Notes: a model not told the origin generated them from the sequence alone. A stretch of 64,000 nucleotides of DNA from Comamonadaceae bacterium (GCA_027488735.1 JAIYBB010000003.1:124001-188000), one strand, 5' to 3'. Positions 10,452 to 23,730 are shown, counted from the stretch's first letter. Program-made: numbers and translations.

Positions 10452-11591
10452 TTACAGTTCTTCGATACGTCTGGGGGGGTAACTGTCCCAAGCTTGGCAG
10501 CCCGGACATTGCCAGAAATGCTGCAATGCTTCAAACCCGCAGGCTGCGCAACGGTAGCGGCGCAAGGGCTTGGCAGCATGGGCGAGGGCGCGTTGAACCT
10601 GTGGTTGTTGCTCTGGGCTGAGTGCCGTGTCAGACAGCAATTGAGAGGCTGCAATCAACGAAGGATGGCGATTCAAATGCAGGCTGTACAAGGCCTTGCC
10701 ATCGGTTTGACCCATGCTGGATTGCAAATTGACAATGGCGTCAAGCACATCCAGACTTTGTAATTGATGGTAGCTGTCTTGCAGCAAAGTCAGTATGGGA
10801 ATTTGCCTTTGTACTTGTGGCGCGAGCCGTGCCAAGGCGCTGGCAACCAAAGGCATGGCTGAGGGCACCAGGCGGGCTAACTCTTGCAATTGGTCGCAGG
10901 CGTGGGTCAAGCGGTTTTGCTGCTCACACAAATCAGCCAGCGCAATACGTGGACGCGCACTGTCGGGCGCAGTTTGAATGGCTTGGATCAGCAACGCTTC
11001 ACTTGCTTGAAGGTCTTTTTCGCTGGCCGCCAATTCGCACAGGTAATGCGCCCGTCGCACCGCAAAATTGCCTTGGCCTTGTCCATCGAGTTGCAATGAA
11101 ATATCAGCGGCTTGACGCCAGTCTCTGCCGCGCTCGTAAATACTGAGCAAGGCCAGCAATGCCTGTGGCGCAAGCGTGGTCGTCAACAAGGGTTGTAATG
11201 CCGCCTCTGCCCTGTCCAATATGCCGGCTTTGACGAAGTCCAAAGCCAAATCGTATTGCGCACGGTCGCGGTCAGCCTTGCTCAAATCCGCGCGTGCGAG
11301 CAAGTGCTGGTGCACACGCACAGCGCGTTCAAACTCACCGCGGCGGCGGAACAAATTGCCCAATGCAAAATGCAATTCAGAGGTATCCGGGTCGCGTTGT
11401 ACCGCTTCAATGAATGCATCAATCGCTTGGTCTTGCTGTTCATTGAGCAAATAGTTCAGCCCTTTGAAATACGCCTTGGGATTGCTGCGGTTTTCCATGC
11501 GCAATTGGCGCAGGTCAAAACGCGAGGCCAGCCAACCCAGCACAAAAGCGATGGGAAGCCCTAAGAAAATCCAACTGATATCAAGGTCCAT
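10452..11591 (-). CDS. lapB: LPS assembly protein LapB (YciM)
   Basis: An inner-membrane-anchored TPR protein that steers FtsH degradation of LpxC and so limits LPS synthesis. From the ATG at 11591 it has 379 residues: one N-terminal membrane helix (WIFLGLPIAFVLGWLAS), TPR repeats over about residues 45-330, and a C-terminal rubredoxin-like zinc site with CAAC and CPGC (YRCAACGFEALQHFWQCPGC). The frame is open further upstream, but MDLDISWIFLG is the family start. It overlaps lapA by 11 bases. Confidence 0.94.
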   Translation of the reverse strand: MDLDISWIFLGLPIAFVLGWLASRFDLRQLRMENRSNPKAYFKGLNYLLNEQQDQAIDAFIEAVQRDPDTSELHFALGNLFRRRGEFERAVRVHQHLLARADLSKADRDRAQYDLALDFVKAGILDRAEAALQPLLTTTLAPQALLALLSIYERGRDWRQAADISLQLDGQGQGNFAVRRAHYLCELAASEKDLQASEALLIQAIQTAPDSARPRIALADLCEQQNRLTHACDQLQELARLVPSAMPLVASALARLAPQVQRQIPILTLLQDSYHQLQSLDVLDAIVNLQSSMGQTDGKALYSLHLNRHPSLIAASQLLSDTALSPEQQPQVQRALAHAAKPLRRYRCAACGFEALQHFWQCPGCQAWDSYPPRRIEEL

Positions 11592-11895
11592 ACAAGTCCG
11601 CAGCAACGGCCTCACCGTTTGATTTATTCGCAGGGGCAGACGGAGTCTCTGACACGGCCTTTTTGGCAAGGCGGCGCTGTTGCCACCAACGCGGCACCAT
11701 GCCAGCCACGCCGACCGCTACGCCGATGGCAAACACAGTGAGCAACACCAACACCATGGGCGCGCGCCATTCCATGTCCCAGAAAAATCGCACCGAGACA
11801 TCATCGCGGTTGTTCAATGCAAAGGCCAACATGGTCAAAAAAATGGCTGCTTTCAGTGTCCACTGAAGCAGCCGTATGAATGTTTTCAAGTGCAT
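11581..11895 (-). CDS. lapA: LPS assembly protein LapA
   Basis: A 104-residue inner-membrane protein of the DUF1049 family. It has two membrane helices (about residues 12-29 and 45-66) separated by NNRDDVSVRFFWDMEWRAP, then a basic cytosolic tail WWQQRRLAKK. LapA works with LapB on the FtsH/LpxC control of LPS. The gene overlaps lapB by 11 bases and follows ihfB by 21 bases, an arrangement common in proteobacteria. Confidence 0.9.
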   Translation of the reverse strand: MHLKTFIRLLQWTLKAAIFLTMLAFALNNRDDVSVRFFWDMEWRAPMVLVLLTVFAIGVAVGVAGMVPRWWQQRRLAKKAVSETPSAPANKSNGEAVAADLYGP

Positions 11896-11916
11896 CCCCC
11901 TTGATGGGTGAAAAGA

Positions 11917-12237
11917 TCAGGACTGAGAATCACCGGACTTATCCAATAAGTCTCGGCTGCGTAATTCAATGGCTTCACGCAAGGCCTTGCCTTGCTTGAA
12001 ATGCGGCACGCGTTTTTCAGGGATGGCCACACTTTCGCCTGACCGTGGATTGCGGCCCATGCGAGGCGGGCGACGGTTCACTGAAAAGCTGCCAAAGCCA
12101 CGCAACTCTATGCGATGACCTTTGACCAGCGCGTCACTCATGGCGTCCAGCAAAGCCTTGACCGCGAACTCGGCATCTTTGTGAGCCAGTTGCGGAAAAC
12201 GTGCGGCAAGCTCTTCAACCAAATCACTGCGGGTCAT
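11917..12237 (-). CDS. ihfB: Integration host factor subunit beta
   Basis: A DNA-bending nucleoid protein that forms a heterodimer with IHF-alpha. The 106 residues start at [17 protein letters not shown]. The DNA-intercalating arm [15 protein letters not shown] and the preceding RGFGSFSV are canonical. The frame continues 5 codons upstream, but the ATG at 12237 is the conserved start. It lies downstream of rpsA after an intrinsic terminator, so most of its expression may come from its own promoter in the 95-base gap. Confidence 0.95.
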   Translation of the reverse strand: MTRSDLVEELAARFPQLAHKDAEFAVKALLDAMSDALVKGHRIELRGFGSFSVNRRPPRMGRNPRSGESVAIPEKRVPHFKQGKALREAIELRSRDLLDKSGDSQS

Positions 12238-12267
12238 GGAAATACAACTCAACTAAAAAAATCTTGG

Positions 12268-12303
12268 AAAAAACCACCTGACGGCTTGGGGCCAATCAGG
12301 TGG
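12268..12303 (-). terminator. Rho-independent terminator after rpsA
   Basis: Reading the minus strand, CCACCTGA and TCAGGTGG form an 8-bp stem with a 14-base loop, followed directly by six T residues. It lies between the rpsA stop (12333) and the ihfB start (12237). A second weaker hairpin (TGCTGAC/GTCAGCA, about 12312-12330) lies just before it. Confidence 0.8.
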
Positions 12304-12332
12304 GTGTGATTTGCTGACGCGGTGTCAGCAGA

Positions 12333-14015
12333 TCACTTCTCGTTGTTGTCCAACTTGGCGCGCAACAAAGCACCCAAGCTGGTGGTGCCGGCATTGCCAG
12401 CGTTTTGCTGACTCAGGTTGGCCATTGCGTCTGCTTGATCAGCAGCGTCTTTGGCTTTGATGGACAACTGGATGTTGCGAGTTTTGCGGTCAATGTTGAC
12501 CACCACAGCGCTGACTTCGTCGCCGACTTTGAGCACATGGCTGGCATCTTCGATGCGGTCACGGCTGATTTCCGAGACGCGCAAGTAGCCGATGATGTCT
12601 TCGCCGAGATCAATTTCAGCGCCTTTGGCATCCACCGTTTTGACAGTGCCGGTGACGATCTGGCCCTTGTCATTGACAGACACGAAGTTGGTGAACGGGT
12701 CAGAGTCGAGTTGTTTGATGCCCAGGGAAATGCGCTCGCGCTCCACATCCACGGCCAACACCACGGCTTCGACTTCTTGTCCCTTTTTGAAGTTGCGAAC
12801 AGCGACTTCGCCGGTTTCGTTCCAAGACAAATCAGACAAGTGCACCAAGCCATCGATGCCAGCAGCCAAGCCGACGAACACGCCGAAGTCGGTGATGGAT
12901 TTGATCGGGCCAGTGACTTTGTCGCCGCGCTTGGTGGCTGAAGCAAATTCTTGCCAAGGATTGGCTTTGCACTGCTTCATGCCCAAAGAGATACGGCGCT
13001 TGTCTTCGTCGATCTCGAGGACCATGACTTCAACTTCATCGCCCAAGGCCACGATTTTGGAAGGTGCCACGTTTTTGTTGGTCCAGTCCATTTCGGACAC
13101 GTGCACCAAGCCTTCGATGCCGGGTTCGAGTTCGACAAACGCGCCGTAATCGGCGATGTTGGTGACCTTGCCGTGCATGCGCGTGCCTTGCGGATAGCGG
13201 CGGTTCACGCCCATCCAAGGATCGTCGCCCATTTGTTTCAAGCCCAGTGACACGCGGTTTTTCTCGGTGTCGAACTTGAGGATCTTGGCTGTGATTTCCT
13301 GACCAGCGACCACCACCTCGGAGGGGTGACGCACACGACGCCAGGCCATGTCGGTGATGTGCAGCAAACCGTCGATGCCGCCCAGATCCACGAATGCACC
13401 GTATTCGGTGATGTTCTTGACCACGCCGTGAACGATGGAGCCTTCTTTCAGGTTTTCCATCAGCTTGGCGCGCTCTTCGCCCATAGAAGCTTCGATAACT
13501 GCGCGGCGTGACAACACGACGTTGTTGCGCTTGCGGTCAAGTTTGATGACCTTGAATTCCATGGTCTTGTTTTCAAACGGTGACAAGTCTTTGATGGGGC
13601 GTGTGTCGATGAGTGAGCCGGGCAGGAAAGCGCGGATGCCGTTGACCAATACGGTCAGGCCGCCTTTGACTTTGCCGCTGGTGGTGCCGGTGACGAATTC
13701 GCCGGATTCCAAAGCTTTTTCCAAAGACATCCAAGAGGCCAAACGCTTGGCGGTGTCGCGGCTGAGGATGGTGTCGCCGTAGCCGTTTTCGACGGAGCTG
13801 ATGGCCACCGACACAAAGTCGCCGGCTTGTACTTCGATTTCACCGAGGTCGTTTTTAAATTCTTCGATAGGCACATAGGCCTCTGATTTCAGCCCCGCAT
13901 TAACCACGACGTGGTTGTGCTCGACACGGATGACTTCAGCGGTGATCACTTCACCGATGCGCATCTCTGAGCGTTTCAGGGATTCTTCAAACAGGGCTGC
14001 AAATGATTCAGACAT
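12333..14015 (-). CDS. rpsA: 30S ribosomal protein S1
   Basis: The RNA-binding protein of the 30S subunit needed to recruit most mRNAs. The 560 residues carry six S1 OB-fold repeats. The repeats are recognisable by recurring motifs such as [40 protein letters not shown] and [20 protein letters not shown]. The length matches proteobacterial S1. A 147-base leader with a strong inverted repeat separates it from the upstream aroA-cmk. Confidence 0.98.
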   Translation of the reverse strand: MSESFAALFEESLKRSEMRIGEVITAEVIRVEHNHVVVNAGLKSEAYVPIEEFKNDLGEIEVQAGDFVSVAISSVENGYGDTILSRDTAKRLASWMSLEKALESGEFVTGTTSGKVKGGLTVLVNGIRAFLPGSLIDTRPIKDLSPFENKTMEFKVIKLDRKRNNVVLSRRAVIEASMGEERAKLMENLKEGSIVHGVVKNITEYGAFVDLGGIDGLLHITDMAWRRVRHPSEVVVAGQEITAKILKFDTEKNRVSLGLKQMGDDPWMGVNRRYPQGTRMHGKVTNIADYGAFVELEPGIEGLVHVSEMDWTNKNVAPSKIVALGDEVEVMVLEIDEDKRRISLGMKQCKANPWQEFASATKRGDKVTGPIKSITDFGVFVGLAAGIDGLVHLSDLSWNETGEVAVRNFKKGQEVEAVVLAVDVERERISLGIKQLDSDPFTNFVSVNDKGQIVTGTVKTVDAKGAEIDLGEDIIGYLRVSEISRDRIEDASHVLKVGDEVSAVVVNIDRKTRNIQLSIKAKDAADQADAMANLSQQNAGNAGTTSLGALLRAKLDNNEK

Positions 14016-14112
14016 TCAATTTCCTAATTTCGTCGAGCAAGCGTCCGCCAAAGTGGGCGGGAGAAAACTGGTTCGACTGTTGGCGCGGGGTTGCCGCAGT
14101 TGAGTGAAACAA

Positions 14113-14155
14113 CCTCACCACCGGTGCGCCATGCAGCGCGAAGGGGATGGTGAGG
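14113..14155 (-). promoter_or_regulatory. Structured leader of rpsA
   Basis: In the 147-base gap ahead of rpsA, an 8-base perfect inverted repeat CCTCACCA / TGGTGAGG (14113-14120 and 14148-14155) encloses a GC-rich inner segment that can also pair (GCGC/GCGC). On the minus strand this lies about 100 bases upstream of the rpsA ATG, with no T-run after it. It is a candidate autoregulatory leader, since S1 represses its own mRNA in enterobacteria. That role is inference only. Confidence 0.4.
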
Positions 14156-14162
14156 AACCAGA

Positions 14163-16151
14163 TCAGGCGTGGCCGGGGCCAAACACCTGTTTGTTTTGCC
14201 ACCAGTGCATCACTTGGGTCACCGACGAGTCGATGGAAAGCGATGAGTTGTCCAGTGACAAAGCATCTTGCGCGGGCTTTAAGGGTGCAACGCTGCGTTG
14301 TGTGTCGCGGGCGTCACGCGCCATGAGGTCTGCGCGAAGAACGTCGATTGTAGTGGAAATTCCCTTTGAAATCAGTTGCTTGTAGCGACGTTCTGCTCTT
14401 TTTTCAGCACTTGCGGTCAAAAACACCTTCAAAGGGGCGTCCGGAAAAATGACCGTGCCCATGTCGCGGCCGTCGGCGACCAGGCCGGGCAGCCGTCTGA
14501 AGCTGAGTTGTAAATCCACCAAAGCCTCACGAACCAGAGGCAAAACCGAGACTTTAGAGGCGTTCATACCGGCTTGTTCGGTGCGAATGTCCTCGGAAAT
14601 ATTGACGCCGGACAAAAGCACGTGCTCACCTTGGAATTCGACCGGCAAGGTTCTGGCCAAGTCGGCAATGGATTGTTCATGCTCCGTGTCCAAAGCCAAA
14701 CCGGCTTGCAAGGCGGCAAAAGCAGTCAAACGGTACAGCGCGCCGCTGTCTAAATAGTGGTAGCCGAGTTGCTGCGCGACCAAGGCGGCCAAGGTGCCTT
14801 TGCCCGAAGCGGTCGGGCCGTCAATTGCGATCACAGGCACCTGAGAAGACTTGGACAGCGAGAACAGTGCCTCGAAATAGTCAGGAAAGGTTTTAGCCAC
14901 GCATTTCGGGTCCAAAATACGCACCGGCAATTTGGCCGGGTTGAAGGCCGCCAGCGAAAAACACATGGCGATGCGGTGGTCGTCATAGGTGTGAATCGAA
15001 GCCGCCTGCCAATGTTGAACCGGGTGAATGCGTATCCAGTCGTCGCCTTCTTCGACCTGCGCGCCGAGTTTGCGTGCTTCTGCGGCCATGGCAACGATGC
15101 GGTCGGTTTCTTTCACGCGCCAACTGGCGATATTGCGCAAGGTGCAGGGGCCGTCGGCGTACAAGGCCATGACGGCCAGCGTCATGGCAGCATCCGGAAT
15201 CTGGTTGCAGTCCATGTCTATGGCTTTCAACGGCCAGGCACCGCGACGCGTTTGCACCCAGTTCGGTCCGCTGGAAATTTCAGCACCCATGGCGCGTGCC
15301 GCATCCGTGAAACGGATGTCGCCTTGAATCGAGTCCGCGCCCACGCCTTGAATGCGCACACCCTCCACTGAAGCGATCGCACCTAATGCAATGAAGTAAC
15401 TGGCAGATGACGCGTCGGCTTCAACAGGCAATATACCCGGCGATGTGTAACGACTGCCGGCCGGTACGGTAAAGCGTTGCCAGCCTTCGCGTTGCACACG
15501 GACGCCAAAGCGTTGCAATAAATTAAGAGTGATTTCTATGTACGGTTTGGAGATGAGTTCGCCCACCACTTCAATGACGATGTCTTGTGTGGCCACCAAC
15601 GGCAATGCCAGCAAAAGCGCTGTTAAAAACTGGCTCGACACATCGCCGCGCACATGTATGGGCTTGTCCAACTGCAAACCCGCGTGGCCGCGCAGCGCTA
15701 AGGGCGGATAGCCTTCCTTGCCTGTGTAATCGATGCGGCAACCGAGCTGGCGCAATGCGTCCACCAAATCGCCGATGGGGCGCTCGTGCATGCGAGGCAC
15801 GCCGTGCATGTCTGCGTGAGCGCCCATGAGTGCGAGCGCGGCTGTGAGCGGTCGCATGGCGGTGCCTGCGTTGCCCATGAACAAATCCAAGGTTTTGTCA
15901 GGCGCTTGGCCGCCGATGCCGGTGACTTTCAAACTGCTGGCATCGGCTTGCAAATGGCAACCGAGTTCGCGCAAGGCATTGAGCATGACGCGGGTGTCGT
16001 CCGAGTCCAGCAAGTCTTGCAACTCGGTCGTGCCTTGCGACAAGGCGGCCAACAGCAGCACGCGGTTGGAAATGCTTTTAGAGCCGGGCAGGGTGACCGA
16101 GCCGCTGGCGCTGTCTAGGGCTGGTACGTCGAGAAAGTGGGTGGAGAACAT
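14163..16151 (-). CDS. aroA-cmk: Fused EPSP synthase (AroA) and cytidylate kinase (Cmk)
   Basis: One 662-residue frame carries two enzymes. Residues 1 to about 437 are 3-phosphoshikimate 1-carboxyvinyltransferase: [15 protein letters not shown] at the start, [13 protein letters not shown] (class I pattern), the late [13 protein letters not shown]. Residues from about 440 are CMP kinase with the P-loop [13 protein letters not shown], the [12 protein letters not shown] site and [12 protein letters not shown]. The link between them is only a few residues (LSKSSQVPV). The two usually sit as adjacent genes; an in-frame fusion is known in Burkholderiales. It lies between tyrA (57 bases upstream) and rpsA. 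Confidence 0.96.
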   Translation of the reverse strand: MFSTHFLDVPALDSASGSVTLPGSKSISNRVLLLAALSQGTTELQDLLDSDDTRVMLNALRELGCHLQADASSLKVTGIGGQAPDKTLDLFMGNAGTAMRPLTAALALMGAHADMHGVPRMHERPIGDLVDALRQLGCRIDYTGKEGYPPLALRGHAGLQLDKPIHVRGDVSSQFLTALLLALPLVATQDIVIEVVGELISKPYIEITLNLLQRFGVRVQREGWQRFTVPAGSRYTSPGILPVEADASSASYFIALGAIASVEGVRIQGVGADSIQGDIRFTDAARAMGAEISSGPNWVQTRRGAWPLKAIDMDCNQIPDAAMTLAVMALYADGPCTLRNIASWRVKETDRIVAMAAEARKLGAQVEEGDDWIRIHPVQHWQAASIHTYDDHRIAMCFSLAAFNPAKLPVRILDPKCVAKTFPDYFEALFSLSKSSQVPVIAIDGPTASGKGTLAALVAQQLGYHYLDSGALYRLTAFAALQAGLALDTEHEQSIADLARTLPVEFQGEHVLLSGVNISEDIRTEQAGMNASKVSVLPLVREALVDLQLSFRRLPGLVADGRDMGTVIFPDAPLKVFLTASAEKRAERRYKQLISKGISTTIDVLRADLMARDARDTQRSVAPLKPAQDALSLDNSSLSIDSSVTQVMHWWQNKQVFGPGHA

Positions 16152-16208
16152 AGGGGGCAGAGACTGCGCACTGAAATAGCTATTGTAGAAGTCGGTAGTG
16201 CTTGGCGA

Positions 16209-17117
16209 TTAATCGTCATCCTCGGTTTGCCCAGTGAGTCCCGTTTGCAAGCTCCAGCTTGAACGCACACGGCTGGCTTCTTCTATCAACTTTTGCAGGT
16301 GGTTCAAGTCGTGGTTTTGAATGGCTTTTTCGAAGTCGTCCAGCGCCGCGCGAAACAGGCTTGTTTGCTTGATCACTTCGGCTTGGTTGGCACTGAGAAT
16401 GTCGCGCCACACAGCCGGGTCGCTGGCCGCGATGCGGGAAAAATCACGAAAGCCCGGGCCGGCCATCTTCAAAAAAGCGGCGCCTTGGTCTTGTGCAGAC
16501 AAAGCGTTGACCGCGGCGAAGGCCAGCAAATGCGGCACATGGCTGACGGCGGCAAACGTGGCATCGTGGTCTTGCGGGTTCATCAGGCTGACATGGCTGC
16601 CGATGGCGGTCCACACTTGTTTGGCGTTTTCTAGCTGAACTGCGCCAGTCTGGGCCAAAGGCGTGAGTATGGCGCGCCTGTCTTGGTACAAATCGGCTTC
16701 AGCGTGATCGACACCGGCCTCTGCTTTACCGGCGATCGGGTGCGCCGGGACAAAGCAGGGCAGACGTTCGTCCAAATACGCTGCCGCAGCAGCCACCACA
16801 TCGGTTTTGGTAGAGCCCACGTCCATGAGCAAGCAGTCAGGCGACAAGGCGGGCGTGATGGCCTGCAAACATTCGGCGGTGCGGCTGACAGGAACCGCCA
16901 ACAATACGATGTCACATCCTTCAGCAGCCTGTTCGGCAGATGTGGCTGCTTGGTGAATCACGCCGAGTTGCAATGCACGTTCGCGGGTTCGGGCGCTGGG
17001 GCTAAAGCCTTTGACCTTGTCTACCAAACCGTGTTTTTGCAAAGCCAGTGCAAATGAAGCACCCATGAGGCCACAGCCGATCAGGCCGAGTTGTTTGAAT
17101 TTCAGGGGTGCAGACAT
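16209..17117 (-). CDS. tyrA: Prephenate dehydrogenase
   Basis: It oxidises prephenate to 4-hydroxyphenylpyruvate for tyrosine synthesis. It has an N-terminal Rossmann motif LGLIGCGLMGASFAL, the VGSTK motif near residue 97 and the conserved HPIAG near 128; about 302 residues from the ATG at 17117. A TTG three codons earlier could also be read, but the ATG is preferred. There is no fused chorismate mutase or ACT domain. It follows pheA by 50 bases, giving the pair for Phe and Tyr synthesis. Confidence 0.94.
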   Translation of the reverse strand: MSAPLKFKQLGLIGCGLMGASFALALQKHGLVDKVKGFSPSARTRERALQLGVIHQAATSAEQAAEGCDIVLLAVPVSRTAECLQAITPALSPDCLLMDVGSTKTDVVAAAAAYLDERLPCFVPAHPIAGKAEAGVDHAEADLYQDRRAILTPLAQTGAVQLENAKQVWTAIGSHVSLMNPQDHDATFAAVSHVPHLLAFAAVNALSAQDQGAAFLKMAGPGFRDFSRIAASDPAVWRDILSANQAEVIKQTSLFRAALDDFEKAIQNHDLNHLQKLIEEASRVRSSWSLQTGLTGQTEDDD

Positions 17118-17167
17118 AGCGGCCAAGGCTTACTTCTATTCAATCAAAAATCAGGACCCAATTGGCC

Positions 17168-18258
17168 TCAAGCGCCGACCGGGTAGGAGCCAATCACTTT
17201 GTAAAACGCGCACATGCCTTGTAACTCGCTGAGCGCTTTGGCGACATGCGGCTGGCTGATGTGGCCGTCAAGATCGATGTAGAAGAAATATTCCCATTGG
17301 CCCGACTTGGCGGGGCGGGATTCGAAACGCGTCATGGACACGCCGTTTTGTTTCAAGGGCACCAGCAAGTCATGCACCGCTCCAGGTTTGTTGGCCACCG
17401 ATACGACCAAGGACGTGCAATCGCGACCGGAGGCGGGCGGCGTGGCCAGGGTTTGCGGTAGGCACACAATCGCAAAACGGGTGCGGTTATATGCCTCGTC
17501 TTGAATGGCGTGCGCCACCACATGCAAACCGAATTGCGATGCCGCACGTTCACTGGCCAGTCCGGCCCAAGCAGGGTTGGTGGCAGCGAGCCGTGCGCCT
17601 TCGGCGTTGCTGGAGACGGCGCGGCGTTCTGCATTGGGCAAATGTTGCGTCAACCAGTTTTGGCATTGGCCTAAGGCTTGCGGATGCGCCAGCACCACCT
17701 CGACGCCATCAAGTGTTGGGGACTGCCGCAAGAGGTTGTGACGCACCAGCAAACTCACCTCGCCGACCACGTGAACCGGCGTGCGCAAAAACAAATCGAG
17801 TGAACGTGCGACAGCGCCTTCGGTAGAGTTTTCCACACCGACCACGCCGTATTGCGCGGTACCCGCAGCGGTGGCGTGAAACACCTCGTCAAAGTTATTG
17901 CAGTAAATCAGTTCGGCTGCGCTGCCGAAATATTCGATAGCCGCCTGCTCGCAAAACGTGCCTATGGGGCCGAGCACGGCGACGCGTTGTGGCGCTTCTA
18001 ACGCCAAACAAGCCGACATGATTTCGCGCCAAATGGCGGCGACATGGTTGTTTTTGAGCGGGCCGGGATTGAGTTGCTGGATTTTTTCCAGCACTTGCGC
18101 GACACGGTCAGGGCGAAAAAAAGGTGAACCTTCGGCGCGTTTGATGTCGCCGACTTGTTCGGCCAAATGCGCGCGCTCATTCAGCAATTCCAGCAACTGA
18201 CGGTCAAGTGTGTCGATGTGCTGGCGCAAACCGGCTAAGCCGTCAGTCGCTTTGTCGC

Positions 18259-18262
<4 letters not shown>
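17168..18262 (-). CDS. pheA: Chorismate mutase / prephenate dehydratase (P-protein)
   Basis: A bifunctional phenylalanine enzyme of 364 residues. Residues 1-90 are an AroQ chorismate mutase ([20 protein letters not shown]). Residues about 93-270 are prephenate dehydratase ([42 protein letters not shown]). From about 280 comes an ACT domain with the ESRP motif that senses phenylalanine ([20 protein letters not shown]). Its ATG overlaps the gyrA stop by 4 bases; in many Burkholderiales serC lies between these two genes, but it is missing here. Confidence 0.96.
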
Positions 18263-20937
<2,675 letters not shown>

Positions 20938-20989
20938 GTATACCGTCTAGTTTTTGTCAGATGAATCCATCATTTTAGGGTAAGGTTTT

Positions 20990-21026
20990 TTGTGGGTATT
21001 TGAGGGGCATGTGCCATAATTAGAAT
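20990..21026 (+). promoter_or_regulatory. Possible ompA promoter
   Basis: The 155 bases between divergent gyrA and ompA are AT-richer than the flanks. Candidate boxes are TTGAGG (21000) with TAGAAT (21021) at a 15-base spacing, or TTGTGG (20990) with CATAAT (21015) at 19. Neither is ideal, so the exact choice is uncertain. A good ribosome site (AAAGGAAAG) lies 5 bases before the ompA ATG. Confidence 0.35.
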
Positions 21027-21092
21027 GTTGTAAGGGTTTAACCTAGCCCGCACCCCAGAAAATTCAGAATCCAACAGTACCAAAGGAAAGTT

Positions 21093-21815
21093 ATGAAAAA
21101 AGTCAAATCACTTGTGATTGCTGTCTCAACATTGGCCTTTGCCGGTTTGACCACTGCAGCTGAAATCAATAACTGGCTGTCTTCTTCAGGCGATGTTTGG
21201 AAAAATAGCTACGGTGAATGCTGGCGAAATGGGTCTTGGACACCCGCGACAGCCGCGCCCGGCTGCGACGGCGCCATCGTCATCGAGCCCAAAGCCGCTG
21301 CCAATGCACAAAATTCAGCCGCCTCATCATCCAAATCACCGCAAGTAGACCAGGCACCCGCTGCCCAACAAGCACCCTCACCGCTGGATGCTCCTGGACT
21401 TCAACCGGCGCCTGCATCTGCACCCAGCCCCGCGGCTGCAGTTGCTCCAGCAGCTGTGTCGTCTAAGGTGACCTACGCGGCTGATACATTCTTTGACTTC
21501 AACAAATCTGTGATCAAGTCTGAAGCCAAAGCCAAGCTGGACGATCTGGTTGACAAAATCAAAGCTGTCAATTTAGAAGTCATCATCGCCGTTGGTCACA
21601 CTGACGCAGTGGGGTCAGATGCATACAACCAAAAACTCTCTATGCGCCGCTCTAATGCGGTCAAGGCCTACTTGATCAACAAAGGTGTTGACAAAACCCG
21701 TATTTACACAGAAGGCAAGGGCGAGAAGCAACCCGTTGCTGACAACGGCACCAAAGAAGGACGCGCTAAAAATCGCCGCGTCGAAATCGAAGTGGTGGGT
21801 GCCCGCAAAAACTGA
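21093..21815 (+). CDS. ompA: OmpA-family outer membrane protein
   Basis: A 240-residue exported protein with a Sec signal peptide (cleavage after LTTAAE or nearby), then a short conserved stretch [21 protein letters not shown] long Ala/Pro/Ser-rich linker (residues about 65-125) leads to a C-terminal OmpA peptidoglycan-binding domain with the motifs [20 protein letters not shown] and NRRVEIEV. There is no 8-strand barrel; this short form is typical of Burkholderiales. It has a strong ribosome site and its own terminator, which suggests high single-gene expression. Confidence 0.93.
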   Translation: MKKVKSLVIAVSTLAFAGLTTAAEINNWLSSSGDVWKNSYGECWRNGSWTPATAAPGCDGAIVIEPKAAANAQNSAASSSKSPQVDQAPAAQQAPSPLDAPGLQPAPASAPSPAAAVAPAAVSSKVTYAADTFFDFNKSVIKSEAKAKLDDLVDKIKAVNLEVIIAVGHTDAVGSDAYNQKLSMRRSNAVKAYLINKGVDKTRIYTEGKGEKQPVADNGTKEGRAKNRRVEIEVVGARKN

Positions 21816-21835
21816 TCCCCTCCTCAGTTGAACCG

Positions 21836-21862
21836 AACCCCGCGAAAAGCGGGGTTTTTTTT
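21836..21862 (+). terminator. Rho-independent terminator after ompA
   Basis: AACCCCGC and GCGGGGTT form an 8-bp stem around a GAAAA loop, followed by a run of eight T residues. It starts 21 bases after the ompA stop. Confidence 0.93.
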
Positions 21863-21937
21863 GCCTCTGCCATCATCCTTGTGCGCTGCATTGCCCCTTG
21901 GGCGTGCTCTTGGTCTGATCTCAATCACAATCCACAT

Positions 21938-22645
21938 ATGAGCAATACCAATGTAGACCCCGCCGAACTGGCGAAATTTTCAGAATTGGCCCACCGCTGG
22001 TGGGATGTCAACAGTGAGTTCAGGCCACTGCACCAGATCAATCCCTTGCGCCTAGAGTGGATCAACGCATTGGCTTCATTGAAACAACGCCAAGTGCTCG
22101 ATGTGGGTTGTGGCGGTGGCATTTTGTCTGATGCCATGGCCAGAGCCGGCGCACACGTCACCGGCATTGACTTGGCCACCAAATCTTTGAAAGTCGCGCA
22201 ACTGCACGCACTGGAAACCCAAACGCCGAATGTGACTTACCGCGAAGTCAGTGCAGAGGCCTTGGCTGCAGAAGCACCCGCGCAATTTGATGTGGTGACC
22301 TGCATGGAAATGTTGGAACATGTGCCAGACCCTGCGTCCATCGTCAAAGCGTGCGCCACTTTGGTCAAGCCCGGTGGCTGGGTATTTTTTTCCACCTTGA
22401 ACCGCAACCCAAAATCATTTTTATTTGCCATCTTAGGTGCTGAATATGTGTTGAATTTGTTGCCCAAGGGCACGCATGAATATGCCAAGTTCATCCGTCC
22501 CTCAGAGTTGGCCGCCTATTGCCGTTCTGCCGGCTTGGTTTTGCAGGCCACCAAGGGGTTGCAATACAACCCGATCACCCGTCGCTATTGGCTGGATGGC
22601 AACACCAGTGTCAACTACATGATTGCCACCCAGCGGGCACTTTGA
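21938..22645 (+). CDS. ubiG: Ubiquinone O-methyltransferase UbiG
   Basis: A SAM-dependent methyltransferase acting in the O-methylation steps of ubiquinone synthesis. It has 235 residues from the ATG at 21938 ([21 protein letters not shown]), with the class I SAM motif [16 protein letters not shown], then [13 protein letters not shown] and [14 protein letters not shown]. The frame is open 19 codons upstream but the family start is the ATG used here. It is followed after 12 bases by gph, a pairing common in betaproteobacteria. Confidence 0.95.
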   Translation: MSNTNVDPAELAKFSELAHRWWDVNSEFRPLHQINPLRLEWINALASLKQRQVLDVGCGGGILSDAMARAGAHVTGIDLATKSLKVAQLHALETQTPNVTYREVSAEALAAEAPAQFDVVTCMEMLEHVPDPASIVKACATLVKPGGWVFFSTLNRNPKSFLFAILGAEYVLNLLPKGTHEYAKFIRPSELAAYCRSAGLVLQATKGLQYNPITRRYWLDGNTSVNYMIATQRAL

Positions 22646-22657
22646 ATCGGCGTATTG

Positions 22658-23329
22658 ATGACGACCATACCCAAACCTAAAGCCGTGTTGTTTGACTTGG
22701 ACGGCACATTGATAGACAGCGCTCCAGACTTGGCCGCTGCTGCAGACAAAATGCGCACCGACCGGGGCTTGCCTTCCTTGGAATATGCCTTGTACCGCCC
22801 CATGGCCGGGTCGGGTGCCCGGGGTATGTTGCATGTGGCGTTCGGCATGCCAGAAGCACACGCCGACTACGAAAATTTCAAGAACGAATTTTTGAACAAT
22901 TACCAGCAAGCCATGACGCTCAAAACCACTGTGTTCAGTGGTGTGACAGACATGTTGTCTGCCTTGCAAGCGATGGGTCTGCGCTGGGGTGTGGTGACCA
23001 ATAAAAGCCAGCGTTTCACCATTCCGCTCAGCCAGCAAATGGATCTCTTCAAAACTGCGGGCGCAGTGGTCAGTGGCGACACCACGCCGCATGCCAAACC
23101 GCATCCGGCGCCGTTGTTTGAAGCGGCACGTTTGTTGGGCTTGCCTCCATATGACTGCTGGTATGTGGGCGATGACGAGCGCGACATCGTGGCTGGCAAA
23201 GCGGCTGGCATGGTGACAGTGGCTGCCAACTACGGATATCTTGGCGTAGAGACTGAGGTCTTGCAGTGGGGCGCAGATTTTGTGATCCACCATCCCGATG
23301 AACTGGCAGACTTGTTACCCAAGGCGTAG
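22658..23329 (+). CDS. gph: Phosphoglycolate phosphatase
   Basis: A HAD-superfamily hydrolase, 223 residues. Motif I is AVLFDLDGTLIDSAPD with the nucleophilic Asp, motif II is VVTNKSQRF, and motifs III/IV are KPHPAP and YVGDDERDI. It clears 2-phosphoglycolate formed during repair of oxidised DNA ends or by oxygenase side reactions. A TTG one codon before the ATG at 22658 is a less likely start. The gene ends 13 bases before tmRNA. Confidence 0.92.
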   Translation: MTTIPKPKAVLFDLDGTLIDSAPDLAAAADKMRTDRGLPSLEYALYRPMAGSGARGMLHVAFGMPEAHADYENFKNEFLNNYQQAMTLKTTVFSGVTDMLSALQAMGLRWGVVTNKSQRFTIPLSQQMDLFKTAGAVVSGDTTPHAKPHPAPLFEAARLLGLPPYDCWYVGDDERDIVAGKAAGMVTVAANYGYLGVETEVLQWGADFVIHHPDELADLLPKA

Positions 23330-23342
23330 AATGTTCCTTCTT

Positions 23343-23720
23343 GGGGCTGCATTGGTTTCGACATGGGTTCGGACGCGGCGCAGGGCATGTCGAGGTTCTG
23401 TCACCTCGTAAATCCGCAGAAAAAAACTAACTGCAAACGACGAACGTTTCGCACTCGCGGCTTAAACCCGCGAGCCTTGCAACAGTTGGCCGATAGGCTG
23501 GGCAAGGGCGGTCGCAAGACTGTCCAGGCTGCAAGGTAATTCATATGGGCTGGCACCACACCGGGTACCTTGGTGTGGTGCGAGAAAATAGGGTACTGGT
23601 CTGGTGTGCAGCGTGTCGCTGCGCGGCACATCGGATGAGACAAAAAAACAGACGACTACACATGTAGAACTGTCCGAAAAAGGCTTGTGGACGCGGGTTC
23701 AAATCCCGCCAGCTCCACCA
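23343..23720 (+). ncRNA. ssrA: Transfer-messenger RNA (ssrA)
   Basis: The ribosome-rescue RNA. The 5' end GGGGCTG pairs with the 3' CAGCTCC before the encoded CCA at 23718-23720, and the T-arm GCGGGTTCAAATCCCGC is intact. The tag frame begins at GCA 23433 and reads ANDERFALAA, stopping at TAA 23463-23465. The length of 378 bases is normal for a one-piece tmRNA. It has its own terminator a few bases downstream. Confidence 0.98.
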
Positions 23721-23730
23721 CTATAGGAAA

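Noticed and set aside
22502..23293. 263-codon minus-strand frame opposite ubiG/gph
   Set aside because: Both opposite genes are clear and the frame product has no recognisable features.
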